Source: a virus | Direction: 5' to 3' (one strand) | Virus record (IMG/VR): IMGVR_UViG_3300008111_000062 | Span: 1 to 41,119 of that record | Length of the DNA: 41,119 bases | Translations under genes and position numbers: made by a program | The notes under the pieces: model-generated | What the model was told of the DNA's origin: nothing | The model's database searches: none | What the model saw: only the letters and a program-made list of their open reading frames with translations | In this document: in pieces, positions 19,401 through 28,700 of the stretch | Layout: each line of letters starts with the position of its first letter | How positions within the stretch are numbered: the stretch's first letter is position 1

Positions 19401-21143
19401 AACTCCTCCAGAACTGCCGGTAATTGTAAAAGTAGAACCTTGTGGAGAAAGATCTATTCCCCTGGAAAGAACAGTATCTGCACTAAAAGTAACACCGTTA
19501 CCAACTACTTGTTTGATATCGGAAATACTATAATCTCTTACGGATTTAATAGTTCTAGATGCATCTATACCATTAATTTTTATTTCTTCATTTTGAGCAA
19601 ATGTACCAGAAACTTGATAAAGTATTAACTGATTCGTTTCTGTGGCATTTTGTACTAAGTATCCAGATGCATTGCTGTTTTTGCCTTCAATAAATGCAGG
19701 TGCTTGAAGTGTGATAGTTGCATTTAAATTTAAATAAACATATGTCTGAATATCATATAGTGAAGTTTCATATACAGTTGAATTATTGACATATTCTGAA
19801 CTTTTTAATTTAAAATCATATACTCTACCAACACCAATTTCTAGTCCAGATGCACTTCCACCCGAAACTGTTCTATTTGAATAAAATTTGACAGTAGAAG
19901 TAGAATCAAATCCTATTGGCACAGACCCATGAACATTGTTAAGTTCTAATTGTCTACCTAAAGTAAAGGGTACTGAAGAGTTTTGTACTTTTTCAGTTGT
20001 TCTAGTTTTTTCTAAATCAACCGAAATTGTATTGATGGTTTCTATTTCATATCCCCTTACATAAGCTTTACCTGGGGATATTTGAATAGACATCAAATCT
20101 TCAGATGGAAGATTCCCCGATTTCGTAATTTGACCTTCACCGAATACTCCACCATTCCCCATATTGTCGTTTAGGGATTCTTTTATGTTTACTGTAAACG
20201 GATTTATATAATAATCCCCAGATTCATCATAAGTTCTTCTAGCTAATTCATCCCTAATCAATGTTGAGTTAGTTTCTTTAACGAACTTTTGAATGATTCC
20301 ATCTTCAAGTCGCATTAACTCAATAAAATCTTCATCATTTAAATCATTCAAAGATTTTTTAATTAGAGTTGCTGTTATCTTAAATCTATCAGCTCCAGGA
20401 GCCGCAAAATTAGAGAATCCCCTAGCATTATCAAATAGATCAGGATTTTGTTGAGAAGCTACAACAATAGACTCATTTATTAATAATCCAACTCTATATG
20501 ATGGAAAACTAGAATATTGATCTAAAATTATTGATTGAGCACTAACATCTACAAAAAATCCTCTTATAAAATAAACACCATTTTCAATTTTAGCAGCAGA
20601 AGCAGATCCAACAGCATCTGTTACGATAGTTGTAGCAAAAGTGGAATCCGATCTAATTGTAGAAAGAGAGTATTCTAGATCTTGCAATAAGATTAAATTT
20701 TCACCATTAACAAAGGAGTTGGTCGAAAAATCTATTTCACTACTACTTTGATATTTTACATAAAGAGTATAGTTACCGTTAGTAGACTCTTGATCAGTAA
20801 TATATCCTTGTACTAAAGCTCTAACTCCACTAGTCTCGCCTTTTATATATTTTCCTACTAATTCGGAAATATAAAGAGATACTGGTATACCTAAGTGGCT
20901 GGGGTCAATTTGAACGTAAAAATAATCGGGGTCGTAAGCAATTTGTCCAGGAATAACTACAGATCCTTCTTTAAAAAAGTGCTTACCAAACTTTTCTATT
21001 TGGCTCTGTAGAATAGATTGTAGAGTTGTTAGTTCTCTAGCCTGTATTGGAGTTCCTGGTTTAAACAGTACCCTTTGATAATTTTTAGTAGCATCAAAAT
21101 CATCAAAATATGGAGATGCATTTAGGTTGGTATTTTGTGCCAT
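13461..21143 (-). CDS. Very large baseplate/tail structural protein (2560 aa), DUF4815-like N-terminus
   Basis: The N-terminus ('NYQRVLFKPGTPIQARELTT', 'LQSILQSQIEKFGKHFFKEG') matches my memory of phage DUF4815, found in baseplate-associated proteins of marine T4-like phages. Mid-protein there are two strongly basic linkers: about residues 1343-1370, with KKKK and runs of N/K, and about 1680-1725, with repeated KPQKK/KPEKK units. The second precedes 'FVDPLAQSFEV' (about 1727), a conserved start of a C-terminal beta-sandwich region ('YLAPDSQYSVVLLS'). Between the linkers lies 'RMKPNGLVYPFFDNVDMS'. GxGY motifs ('GTGFTSNY', 'GTGYSYGD') occur near 1990-2030. It follows gp8 by 6 nt. By position it takes the place of the T4 gp9/gp10 region, but I do not see clear homology to either. 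The role as baseplate periphery is inferred. Confidence 0.85.
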   Translation of the reverse strand: MAQNTNLNASPYFDDFDATKNYQRVLFKPGTPIQARELTTLQSILQSQIEKFGKHFFKEGSVVIPGQIAYDPDYFYVQIDPSHLGIPVSLYISELVGKYIKGETSGVRALVQGYITDQESTNGNYTLYVKYQSSSEIDFSTNSFVNGENLILLQDLEYSLSTIRSDSTFATTIVTDAVGSASAAKIENGVYFIRGFFVDVSAQSIILDQYSSFPSYRVGLLINESIVVASQQNPDLFDNARGFSNFAAPGADRFKITATLIKKSLNDLNDEDFIELMRLEDGIIQKFVKETNSTLIRDELARRTYDESGDYYINPFTVNIKESLNDNMGNGGVFGEGQITKSGNLPSEDLMSIQISPGKAYVRGYEIETINTISVDLEKTRTTEKVQNSSVPFTLGRQLELNNVHGSVPIGFDSTSTVKFYSNRTVSGGSASGLEIGVGRVYDFKLKSSEYVNNSTVYETSLYDIQTYVYLNLNATITLQAPAFIEGKNSNASGYLVQNATETNQLILYQVSGTFAQNEEIKINGIDASRTIKSVRDYSISDIKQVVGNGVTFSADTVLSRGIDLSPQGSTFTITGSSGGVSTVTTSSSTFYVGVSTGDIISYSSSGNTVPTYNRVKEVVATSNSIIIEPTTDVVGVSSGSLPGSTINTTNLIKVTPQILNTNQAYLYTELEYDNVAETDLTGSSIVIRKSYSVTVSSGGLNQVLETDTSLTLEPYDEEYYNLSFANGDVEQLNNQKLTVSGRTVSLQNISQDGPARLTVTFLKEDLKPKNKVYNRCSELIVSGSSNTSSGVAGTSLADGLTYNSLYGTRVQDKNICLNVPDVEELLAVYESSDSNDPDLPRLVLTNLNANILNSIKGELVFGQASRAAARLVSNNSTNEVEVVFLNEKTFVTGERVTFKESQITAIVSSFVQGDRDITSSFVLNPNQKPEYSDYSYVTRRSDDSPPTKKLKIIFNNYTIDSNDNGHFVTVDSYAKDRYTSDLPIISNIAASDIIDVRPRVVPFNVSTATKSPFEFGSRVFTTGSNSSPYNFAKGRSINLGYSYYLGRIDKLYLSKDGKFFVNAGVPSLEPKEPNPVDNCLEISTIVIPPYVYDVSDVKNILSSHKRYRMKDISNLEDRLKNVEYYTSLSLLETDTKNLTLRDEQTQLDRFKCGFFVDNFKSIFGGGLGNPAYKCSIDTANGYLRPQHYTTSLDLLLGSEAVIGVGNTSNPDADLRFVTDLGSPNTKKVGDVVCLNYTDVVYFRNNFATRSENVNPFAVVNWIGSIDLSPASDTWVETRVTEKVEDRDGNYQSTIDQLGIDSNTGLSPVNWGAWETNWTGSREAGRQTVETIKTGSTVLSTDVSKIPKKKKNNNKNKNNKAKKKGKGKSLVTTTIEEEFTTFENVSTITTTNQSRSGIQYKVNERWDSVNVGDRVVSTDIIHTMRSRNIEFVARRMKPNGLVYPFFDNVDMSSYIIPKLLEVTMASGTFSVGETVTGVSGSVSVRFRLASPNHKYGPYNSPTQTYSQNPYNTTEVVPTSYSTTSTILNVDTASLELQSNSAFYGNIIVGMTLTGASSGAVANITNIRLIADNTGAIIGSLFIPDPTLPSTPKFETGTKTFTLTSSKTNATIIGTTDSTAETNFSSSGTLANVENLTIRTRNADVERLTQSDEREESETTTELQAATSTEVVTSEEVVRTRSIQTPANQKPQKKQPKANQKPEKKQKQQQAKCKELKNRGKNQKRFVDPLAQSFEVVETNGVYITKVEVFFRSKDTTGLPVTMQIRTMQTGLPTQTIVPFGEIVLDPEQVNVSDDASVPTAFTFPSPVYLAPDSQYSVVLLSASNSYNVWISRMGEKDISTINRSESEQIIVSQQPLLGSLFKSQNGATWDPSQLEDLKLVVYRAEFFNGTSTVRFYNPDLNIGNNQIASLQVNPIETISKTVLVGIGRSLTNSEVTTLTPGLTILQYGNSGFSGKLRNVIGAIGISSTLTLTSPGTGFTSNYTVYSNVNLLPITGRGSGGKVNIAVSGGVAIAATVSVGGTGYSYGDTLTVDYSQTGGFGKNLLLSIPNNVGIISSFNTLLLDNVQGNVVVDSSSNLIFVGSGGTSLLAGANVSYSEVVTDGLHFKVKHSNHGMYATNNFVTLSSIQSDQRPQTINSSYTSTSTSDIVLSSVGIFTSFENVPVSNTNPGYILIGDEIIRYTGVTTSTNVLSGITRGIDSTVPSNYAALEQVFKYELNGVSLRRINKTHGFADTNFSKYPIDLDHYYLKVGVSTNGPDRSEGNGNGFPALAFNETKSCGSYDALQLINSYKTPKATQNIPFSVITPNIAIATPQGTTVSARIRTFSGGSPNNNSITPFVDQGFEDIALDTTNYLSSPRIICSEVNENNYLQDYPGKKSFTMEVSLITSDSRVSPLIDLDRVNIITTGNRMNSTVSNYATNPLVNSLLNDPSAASYVTKVVRLERGSDNLKVFFDAYRHSTNDIRVMYRLFRSDSDPTTQLYELFPGYDNLDENKNVINPYDNNGKPDIEVVPSSTLADFRSHEFTAKNLPLFNGFQIKIIMTGTNLAYVPLIRDLRVIASV

Positions 21144-21149
21144 GTTAAC

Positions 21150-22745
21150 TTAGAACTCCAGTACAACTTTGATATCTTCTTTTTGGCTAGCAGATCTAGG
21201 AATTGGTTGCCTATTATCTATGTAGATAACTTCACCAGACTTTTTATTGAATTCGGCAGAACCTATACCAGAAACAAAATCTATCCCTAATTGGTATATT
21301 TTATTATTTATTGTAGTAGTAATACCGTTGAAATTTGTATCTATAGATAAAGCAGGACCTACAATAGAAGAACAATTAATTGTTGTACCATATCCAGCGT
21401 CAGGATTTGAAGTAAATTTCAAAATCTTAAATCCAGTTTCACTGGATGCCAATCCAGTTGGTTGATAATATTTTAAAACACCAGTTACATTGTCCCAAGA
21501 AGCAACAAAACCAATAGCAGTAGATCCAAGACCTACTGTTTGTTTAATTATAGAATCGACAGCATAGGTCGTATTTGTAGTAACTCCAGATAATTTTAAT
21601 GATTGTAAACCACTAACCATTGAAGTATTAAGAACTTCCACATTACTATTTGGAATAGTTGGATTTTTTAATATTCCAACTCTAGCAAAATCATTACCAA
21701 GAATTACGTCTGGATTTGTTTCTAAAGTTTCAAATCTAGAATACAATAAAACTCGATAAGCACCAAGTTCACGATAAACATCATATCCATGACCACCTTT
21801 TGGTGGAATAATAACATTAAATGAAGCTACAGATGTCGTACCTATACCGGTATTACTTAAATTATTAATTGGTCCTCCAACTTGAGAACCAGGAGCTCCT
21901 GGATAAAATTGAATAGTACCATAAGTATAATCTTTTCCACCATCAGTAACAAAAACTTCAGAAACTTTACCAAAAGAGTCTATAGTTATCGTAGCTTTTC
22001 CTCCACTACCATCTCCTAAAATAGGGACATTAGAGAAAGATGTGGAAATTGGTTGATAATTAGAACCTCTATTATTGATTAATATTACTTCAATTTTTCC
22101 GTCAATAGCATTATTTTTTGTCGCTATGCTTTCTCCAGACTGACCCCATTCTTCTGGAACTGGAATATATTCAACAGAATCAAATTTAACTATTTCGGAT
22201 GGTTTAATTGTATAAAGATATTTCCAAATATATCCATCTCCAGAAGTTCCTGCAGCTCTTGGTTCTAAGTCAATAAAGGATGGTTGATCGTAAGAAGGTC
22301 TTCCTTTAGGGTTCTCAGGATCAGTTCCATTCTGTAAACAGATATAAACTCTCAGATCTTCATTTACGACATAATAATTTGATTGGTAAAGAGAAGATGA
22401 ATTAGTTACAGGAGTTAAATTATAAACATTATAATCATGTCTATACATTTCATAACTATTTCCTGCAACCCATTCTATTTTTCTAACCAATCTTCTTACA
22501 TCCTGAGATGTAATTTGTTTCATTGCTATAATAGATTCTTTTATTTGAGCCTCTTCTTTAAATCCATCCAAAGGAGATGGAACATTGGTATTCCAAGTTG
22601 GACTACCTCCTGCAAGAGGATTGAGTGCATTAGGCATACCGATAAATGTATAATACTTATCAGTAGTACTAGCTGCACCAGTAAGATTCTTTACAAAATT
22701 TTCAGCATTCAATATTCTAAATTGATCTGATATAATAGCAGGCAT
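21150..22745 (-). CDS. 8: Baseplate wedge protein gp8
   Basis: A homologue of T4 gp8, a wedge component that binds gp7 and gp10. Shared landmarks are 'DKYYTFIGMPNA' near the N-terminus, 'YVVNEDLRVYICLQN' and 'GDGYIWKYLYTIKPSEIVKF' (T4 has GDGYVWEYLFEI), and the C-terminal 'GEVIYIDNRQPIPRSASQKE' ending in 'KVVLEF' (T4 has GEMIYMENRPPI and ILFTF). At 531 aa it is about 200 residues longer than T4 gp8. The extra central part contains 'RGSNYQPISTSF', 'GDGSGGKATITI' and 'GKDYTYGTI', a GxGY-type module also seen in the flanking giant proteins. It comes after the 4372-aa gene with a 35-nt gap holding AATAAATA boxes, and 6 nt before the 2560-aa gene. Confidence 0.93.
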   Translation of the reverse strand: MPAIISDQFRILNAENFVKNLTGAASTTDKYYTFIGMPNALNPLAGGSPTWNTNVPSPLDGFKEEAQIKESIIAMKQITSQDVRRLVRKIEWVAGNSYEMYRHDYNVYNLTPVTNSSSLYQSNYYVVNEDLRVYICLQNGTDPENPKGRPSYDQPSFIDLEPRAAGTSGDGYIWKYLYTIKPSEIVKFDSVEYIPVPEEWGQSGESIATKNNAIDGKIEVILINNRGSNYQPISTSFSNVPILGDGSGGKATITIDSFGKVSEVFVTDGGKDYTYGTIQFYPGAPGSQVGGPINNLSNTGIGTTSVASFNVIIPPKGGHGYDVYRELGAYRVLLYSRFETLETNPDVILGNDFARVGILKNPTIPNSNVEVLNTSMVSGLQSLKLSGVTTNTTYAVDSIIKQTVGLGSTAIGFVASWDNVTGVLKYYQPTGLASSETGFKILKFTSNPDAGYGTTINCSSIVGPALSIDTNFNGITTTINNKIYQLGIDFVSGIGSAEFNKKSGEVIYIDNRQPIPRSASQKEDIKVVLEF

Positions 22746-22762
22746 TTTAAATAACTGGTTTT

Positions 22763-22774
22763 TATTTATTTATT
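22763..22774 (-). promoter_or_regulatory. Late-promoter-like boxes before gp8 (AATAAATA twice)
   Basis: Two overlapping AATAAATA octamers on the minus strand in the short gap between the giant gene's stop (22781) and the gp8 start (22745). They fit the cyanophage NATAAATA late consensus, 18-30 nt before ATG. Confidence 0.5.
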
Positions 22775-22780
22775 TGTAAA

Positions 22781-25700
22781 TTAGACTGATATCGTTCTAG
22801 TAACTTGTGGTGCTGTGGAAAGTCCGGTCAAACCATTATTTGTATTAATATCAAAAGCTTCTGGAGTTCCTAATGCCCTATTTTGATAATCATATATTTT
22901 ACTCCAACTATATCTTCCGTAGAATCCATTTGTATTAACACCACTTACATCTTCACCTCTCTTATAAACTTCTATGTAATTTCCTGCAGGAGATTCTAAT
23001 GGAGCAAAATTGCAACTTACAGTTACAATTCCAACACTAGCGGTAGTTACGGACTCTACCCTGTAAACTCCATCCAAGTAGGTATATGCAGTACCAACTC
23101 TGGAGTTTGGATAGTTAGACATACCACCCAAACTTGTAGTAATGCCCGTTAATGCATGTCCAACAGTTACATTACTATCAGTAATAATGAAATAATCTCC
23201 CTTAGAAAGTTGACTGGAATCGACTCCAAAATTATTAAGAGATGAATACCCAATACCTAATGTACTATTATCATAAGTCTCAGACTTCAGTATAAATTCT
23301 ATTTTTGGAGAAGTTGTTCCTATTCCTGGAGTACCTGCAACAAAAGTATTAATTCCGATAATAGTTCCGAAATCACCGATAACTTTAAATGATTTAATAG
23401 TTTCTATCTTAACAATGTCTGGTTCAACTAAAACTGGAGGCTCATTATCTTGTTGATAACCAAATCCACCATTTGTAACTTCGACGGAAGTTAATATTCC
23501 TGAAGAAACATAACCAATAGCAGTGGCTCTATTGAAAATAGGATCACTATAAATTGCGGTTCCTGCAGATCCTACAGAAATATATCTTCCCTCTAAACCT
23601 AATGTTGGAACCTGTAAAATGTCCTTTAAATTATTAGGTTGATTGGTATCTCTATAAATCCATGTAGATAGATCAAAAGAGTAATACAAGTCGCCATTAG
23701 AAGTGATAGCAACGTAAAAATCATTATAATAAACATCTACTAGATTTTCAGAAATATTAACAGGCATTAATTGCAGAGAACTAGGATTCATACCCTTTAA
23801 TACTACTCCAAAGTCTCCTACGACTACATAATTACCATTTACATAAATGACTTTATTTAAATTAAAGGATGTTGGACTACTATTTGAATCCCAAATTACA
23901 TTATTAGCGGAAGATAATATTACGCCATTGTCACCTACTGCAACAAGTCCACTTGGAGAATAAGTTATACTATTAATATTTTGAAGTGTTCCTGAGAATC
24001 TACTAATTAACATTGTAGATCCTATACCAACTCCACCAAATATTGATCCTGCAGCTCCAACAGCAGTCCATGAATCTAAATTTGGAGAATAAACTATGTC
24101 ATTTAGAGTTCCCGTGTAAGTTGTTGGGAATCTAGTTATAAGTCCTAAACCAGGAACTACACTTTCCTCCAGAAGGTTTATTAAAGTCCATGGACCAACT
24201 GTACTTCCATATCCAAGTGATTTAGAAACTATACCATATTCACCAACAGCCATATAAACATTTGTTCCACCACAAGATACGGAAGTAAAGTTTATTGTTC
24301 CACCAAATCCGATAGATCCTGTAGACCAACTTTCAGCATCAATACTTGTGGCATATAGAGAAGAGGATCCAACAGCAACCAAAGTATTTCCATAAATTAA
24401 TGAGTTTAATTCATATCCTGTGGTAATTCCTGTAGAAGGTTTCCAGTCTTTAATTGGATCTTTTCTAGAAATCAATGACTTAGAAATACTGATGACAGGG
24501 TTTTGAGTATAGGCATAACCAACTCCACCATCAACAACACTAATAGAAGAAATTGTTGAAGAACTTGAAACTATAGATGTACAGATTGCTGCTGATATAT
24601 TTTTAACTTCACTTATAACAACATTTCTCTTATCTTCACTTAATAAGTCAACATCACTAAAAATTGGGAACGCATTATCAACGTAAATTACAGAATCGGT
24701 TTCAGTTACAGACTTAATTAGTTTAGCAACAGGTCTAATACTACTCTTTAAACTTAATCTTGACTTAGAATAAAGTTGTCCGCTAATGATTCTATCATAT
24801 TCCTGTTTAATCCAAGTTAGAGGTCTATTTTTATTTGGATCAGTAATTATTCCAACACTATTATAAGTAAAAGTGTCTATTTGATCTGAAGCAGATATTT
24901 TTTTGACAATTCTTTCCAATTGATCAGTATCAAAAAGATCAAACTCATTTTCTTTAATAATAATAGTGTCACCTTCTTTAAGGGTAGGTGGTGGAGTTAC
25001 CTCCTCTACATCTATAGAAGATCCTCTGTAATATAAAACTGTGCAGGTGGAATTTTGTTTTGGAGCTTCAGTAAATAAAACTCTAGATCCAGAGAACGTA
25101 TAAGAAACTCCAGGAATTTGTAAAATATCATTAATATAGATGAAAAGATTATTTTCTAAGTTTAAATCAGTTCCAGCGAGAGTTTTTAAACTCAGAATTT
25201 CTCTAACATTGTTATTAGTAACGGATAGTGTAAACTTTTTACGGAATCCATTGAATCTATCAGAAAAATCATCGAATAATATAAACTGTCCAGGATAAAA
25301 ACCAGAAAACTTATCGGTTTGAACTTCTCTAACAGTTAGTCTAAATTCTTGGAAAACAGTAGATAATCCAGAATTTATCAGTAAATTTGGTACTTTTAAT
25401 ATATCACCTACTTTATATCCAATTCCAGGGTTATCTATTTTATAATCAATAATACTAGATCCTTGACCAACAGTAACTGAAATTTTTGCACCCTGGCCTA
25501 CTCCAGAAGAACCGCCAGTATATGCTACTCCCAAATTACTATAGGCAGTAGGTATTCCTATTACAACTTCTGGGATGGAGGTTGTAGTGTAACCAGATCC
25601 AGCGTTAACAATTGTGAACCCGGTTATTGTACCGGCTGCACTAACTGATGCAGTTATACTTGCTCCAGAACCAACAGTAGAATAAATGCCTACAGTTGGA

Positions 25701-28700
25701 GGTAATCTATATCCAGATCCACTTCCAGTAAGAGTTAAAGAAGAAATAGTTCCAGCTGCAGAAACATTAGCCACTGCACTCGCGCCCAATAAAGGATAAT
25801 ATCCATATCCAGTAGTCACACCGACTTTAACTATTTTACCCGCACTAGGAGTTCCAGTTAAAAACTTAATTACATTTTCGGAAGTACCGTCTATATCATA
25901 ATCCGTTCTAGGACGTTGGAAAACATTATTAATTAAAATTATAGGATTATTATTGATATTTGTTGATGAATTAGTATTATTGAATAGAGCAGTTGTTGTA
26001 GATCCTTTAGTTTTTGCAGTAAACTCTGTAGCGGCTATTCCAGTAAATGATAAAGATATATCATCCAAAATAATATTCTTATCTTCAGGTTCACCAGGAT
26101 CAAATTGTCTAGAGAAAACTCTTCCACCAAATATAGATCCAGTTTTTAATCCTACTGGACCAATTTTTCCATATGGTGCTGTAGTGAAGTAAATTACATC
26201 TCCTACAATATTATAATCACCAGTTAATACGGTACAAGCTACTCCAACAGTATGGACTCCTGCAGAAGTTCCCAAATATCCCCTTTCTACTTTAATAATA
26301 TCAGTTCCTGCGACACCGATATTCTTAACAACAACATATTCGGAATTCATATTAATGATGTCACCAGTATAAAGAGAAGATATTCCAGTTAAAACTTGTA
26401 TTAAAGTTGTAGAAGCTGAAGAAACAGGGGAACCTAAAGTTATGGATAATGATTTACTTCTAATTGGAGTCTGAATAACTCCATCTATGGTGATAATAGA
26501 ACTTGTATTGGGTTCTTTGTACTCAAATGAATGGATTCCAGTACCAAAACCAACTATATTGAGTATAGTTGCAGTAGATAATCCTGATAATTTAAACTTA
26601 CTATCATCCAATTTAGTGACAAATACAGATTTTGGAAGTTTATTCGATCCAAGAACAATAGGTGTAAATGAAACATTATCGTTAGAATTAGAACCACCTA
26701 TGTAAGTGCCTGCAATAGAAATTACGGAGGTAGATGCATATCCAGATCCGCCATTGGTAACTTGTATTGAACTTATTTCTCCATCATTGTTTCTAGAAAC
26801 ACTAAATGTAGCTCCATTTACATCCAAAGAGGGAACATTTGAATAGGTTTGATTTGCTGCCGCTTGAATTACTGTTGGTCCAGTTGAACTTACTACAAAT
26901 GAGAGATTATTTGTTGGATTAGATCCTTTAAAATAAGTACCAGCTATAGATACTGTTTGTCCAACGGCAAATCCTTTTCCACCTGAAACCAGAGAAATTG
27001 ATGTTGATAATGGTTGTCCTGTTGTTGCAGAATACGAAACTACTACATCGAACACAGCATTAATTCCACCAGAAGTACTGGTTCCTACTACATCATTAAA
27101 TAATTGCGTTGTTGGACCTGCTGGAACTAATACCGTAGAAATTCCAGTTATTGATGTTGTAATAGCAGCACCATACCCATTTTCATAAATTGATGTTCCA
27201 TTATAATTACCAACCTGCATTAAAATATCTTTAATTTCAGTGGTATATGAAGTAGTTGCTATTCCAATTGGAGTTCCAGAATAGGTATAAATCAGTTCTT
27301 GACCACTTTGGAAATTGTGATTATTGAAAATAAAAGTATCAGTGTCAATCTTAATTACATTTGAATCAGATCCACTAAACTCTCTCTTAAATAGTGGATT
27401 TCCATTTGATGTTAATTTAAATGTGGTTAAACCTACTATAACTCCACCTCTTGTTATGGATGGATAGGTTATTTCTGGACTAGAGGCTGTTCCTAATCCT
27501 ATTATTGTAGTAATAATTCCAACATAATTCACAATTGAAGATTGAACATTAGCACAACAACTAGAACTATAAGATACACTACAATCCGAATCTGCTAAAA
27601 TTGAAAAATTATAGTACTGACTGGTAGATATAAATGCTTTTTCTACCGTGCCGCCACCAACATATGTGTGATCAATAGTAGATATTCCTGGATTTATTTC
27701 TATCGTACTCAAACCTATTCCAATAATTTCATATACAAATCCTTTTGGTGATAATGGGCCGTTTCCATCCAAACCTGCACCAAGATTTGGGAATATTGCA
27801 GTACTTATTCCTCCACCAGAGTTGCAAGAAAAAACTAGATTTTTAACTACAACGTAATCACCAACAGAGGCATTTAAATTAACTATATTTGCGGGAGTTA
27901 ATCTAATAGTCTGAATTCCAGTAACATTATTATAAGATGAAGTTGTTATTGCAAATGGAGTTCCAAGTTGATATGAAGTTTTAACTCCAACATTATTAAT
28001 AATGTATTTTGATATATCTGTTATGTAATTATAAGCAGATAATCTTTCAGTGGTGATGCCAGAAATATAACTTGTTCCAATACCAGACCAATAATCCAGT
28101 CCCTGGCCTACTGATTTATTGTTAGAATTGTACTTAATGTCATGAGATATAGCATCTACAACATTTCCTATTTCTTCAGTAAAACTGGTTTTACTCCATC
28201 CAACACTGGTAACTATTCCAGGATAAGTTGCAGTGATAAATCCAACTACTTCTTGCTGAATAAAAGCTTTGTTTCCATCTAATAGATCAGAAGCATCAGC
28301 ATAAGTTCCATCAAGAGTTTGAATTGATGATCCATCAAATTGACTACTAATGTCATCTATTGTTACAACTTTATTTGTTTTATTTAAAATATAATTTCTT
28401 AAAGCAATACCTTCATTAAAGAATACCTTCTCTACAGAACCATCATCAAGAAAATCTTCCTCATAAACTAAATTAAAATTACTTCTTTCACCAATAGAAA
28501 TTTTATTATCAACATTAACTAGGAATGATGATGCTGATTCTAAAACTGTTGGTCTTAGATCTGTAGATTTTGATATACCAATTTGAACTTCGGGTTGAGT
28601 AGCCTCGGTAACGATTTCTAAGTCTGAAAATTCTTTAAATCCGGATGGATGCACCAAGGATCTTACAGATTCTCTCCAAGAATCATAAGGTATTTCGCTC

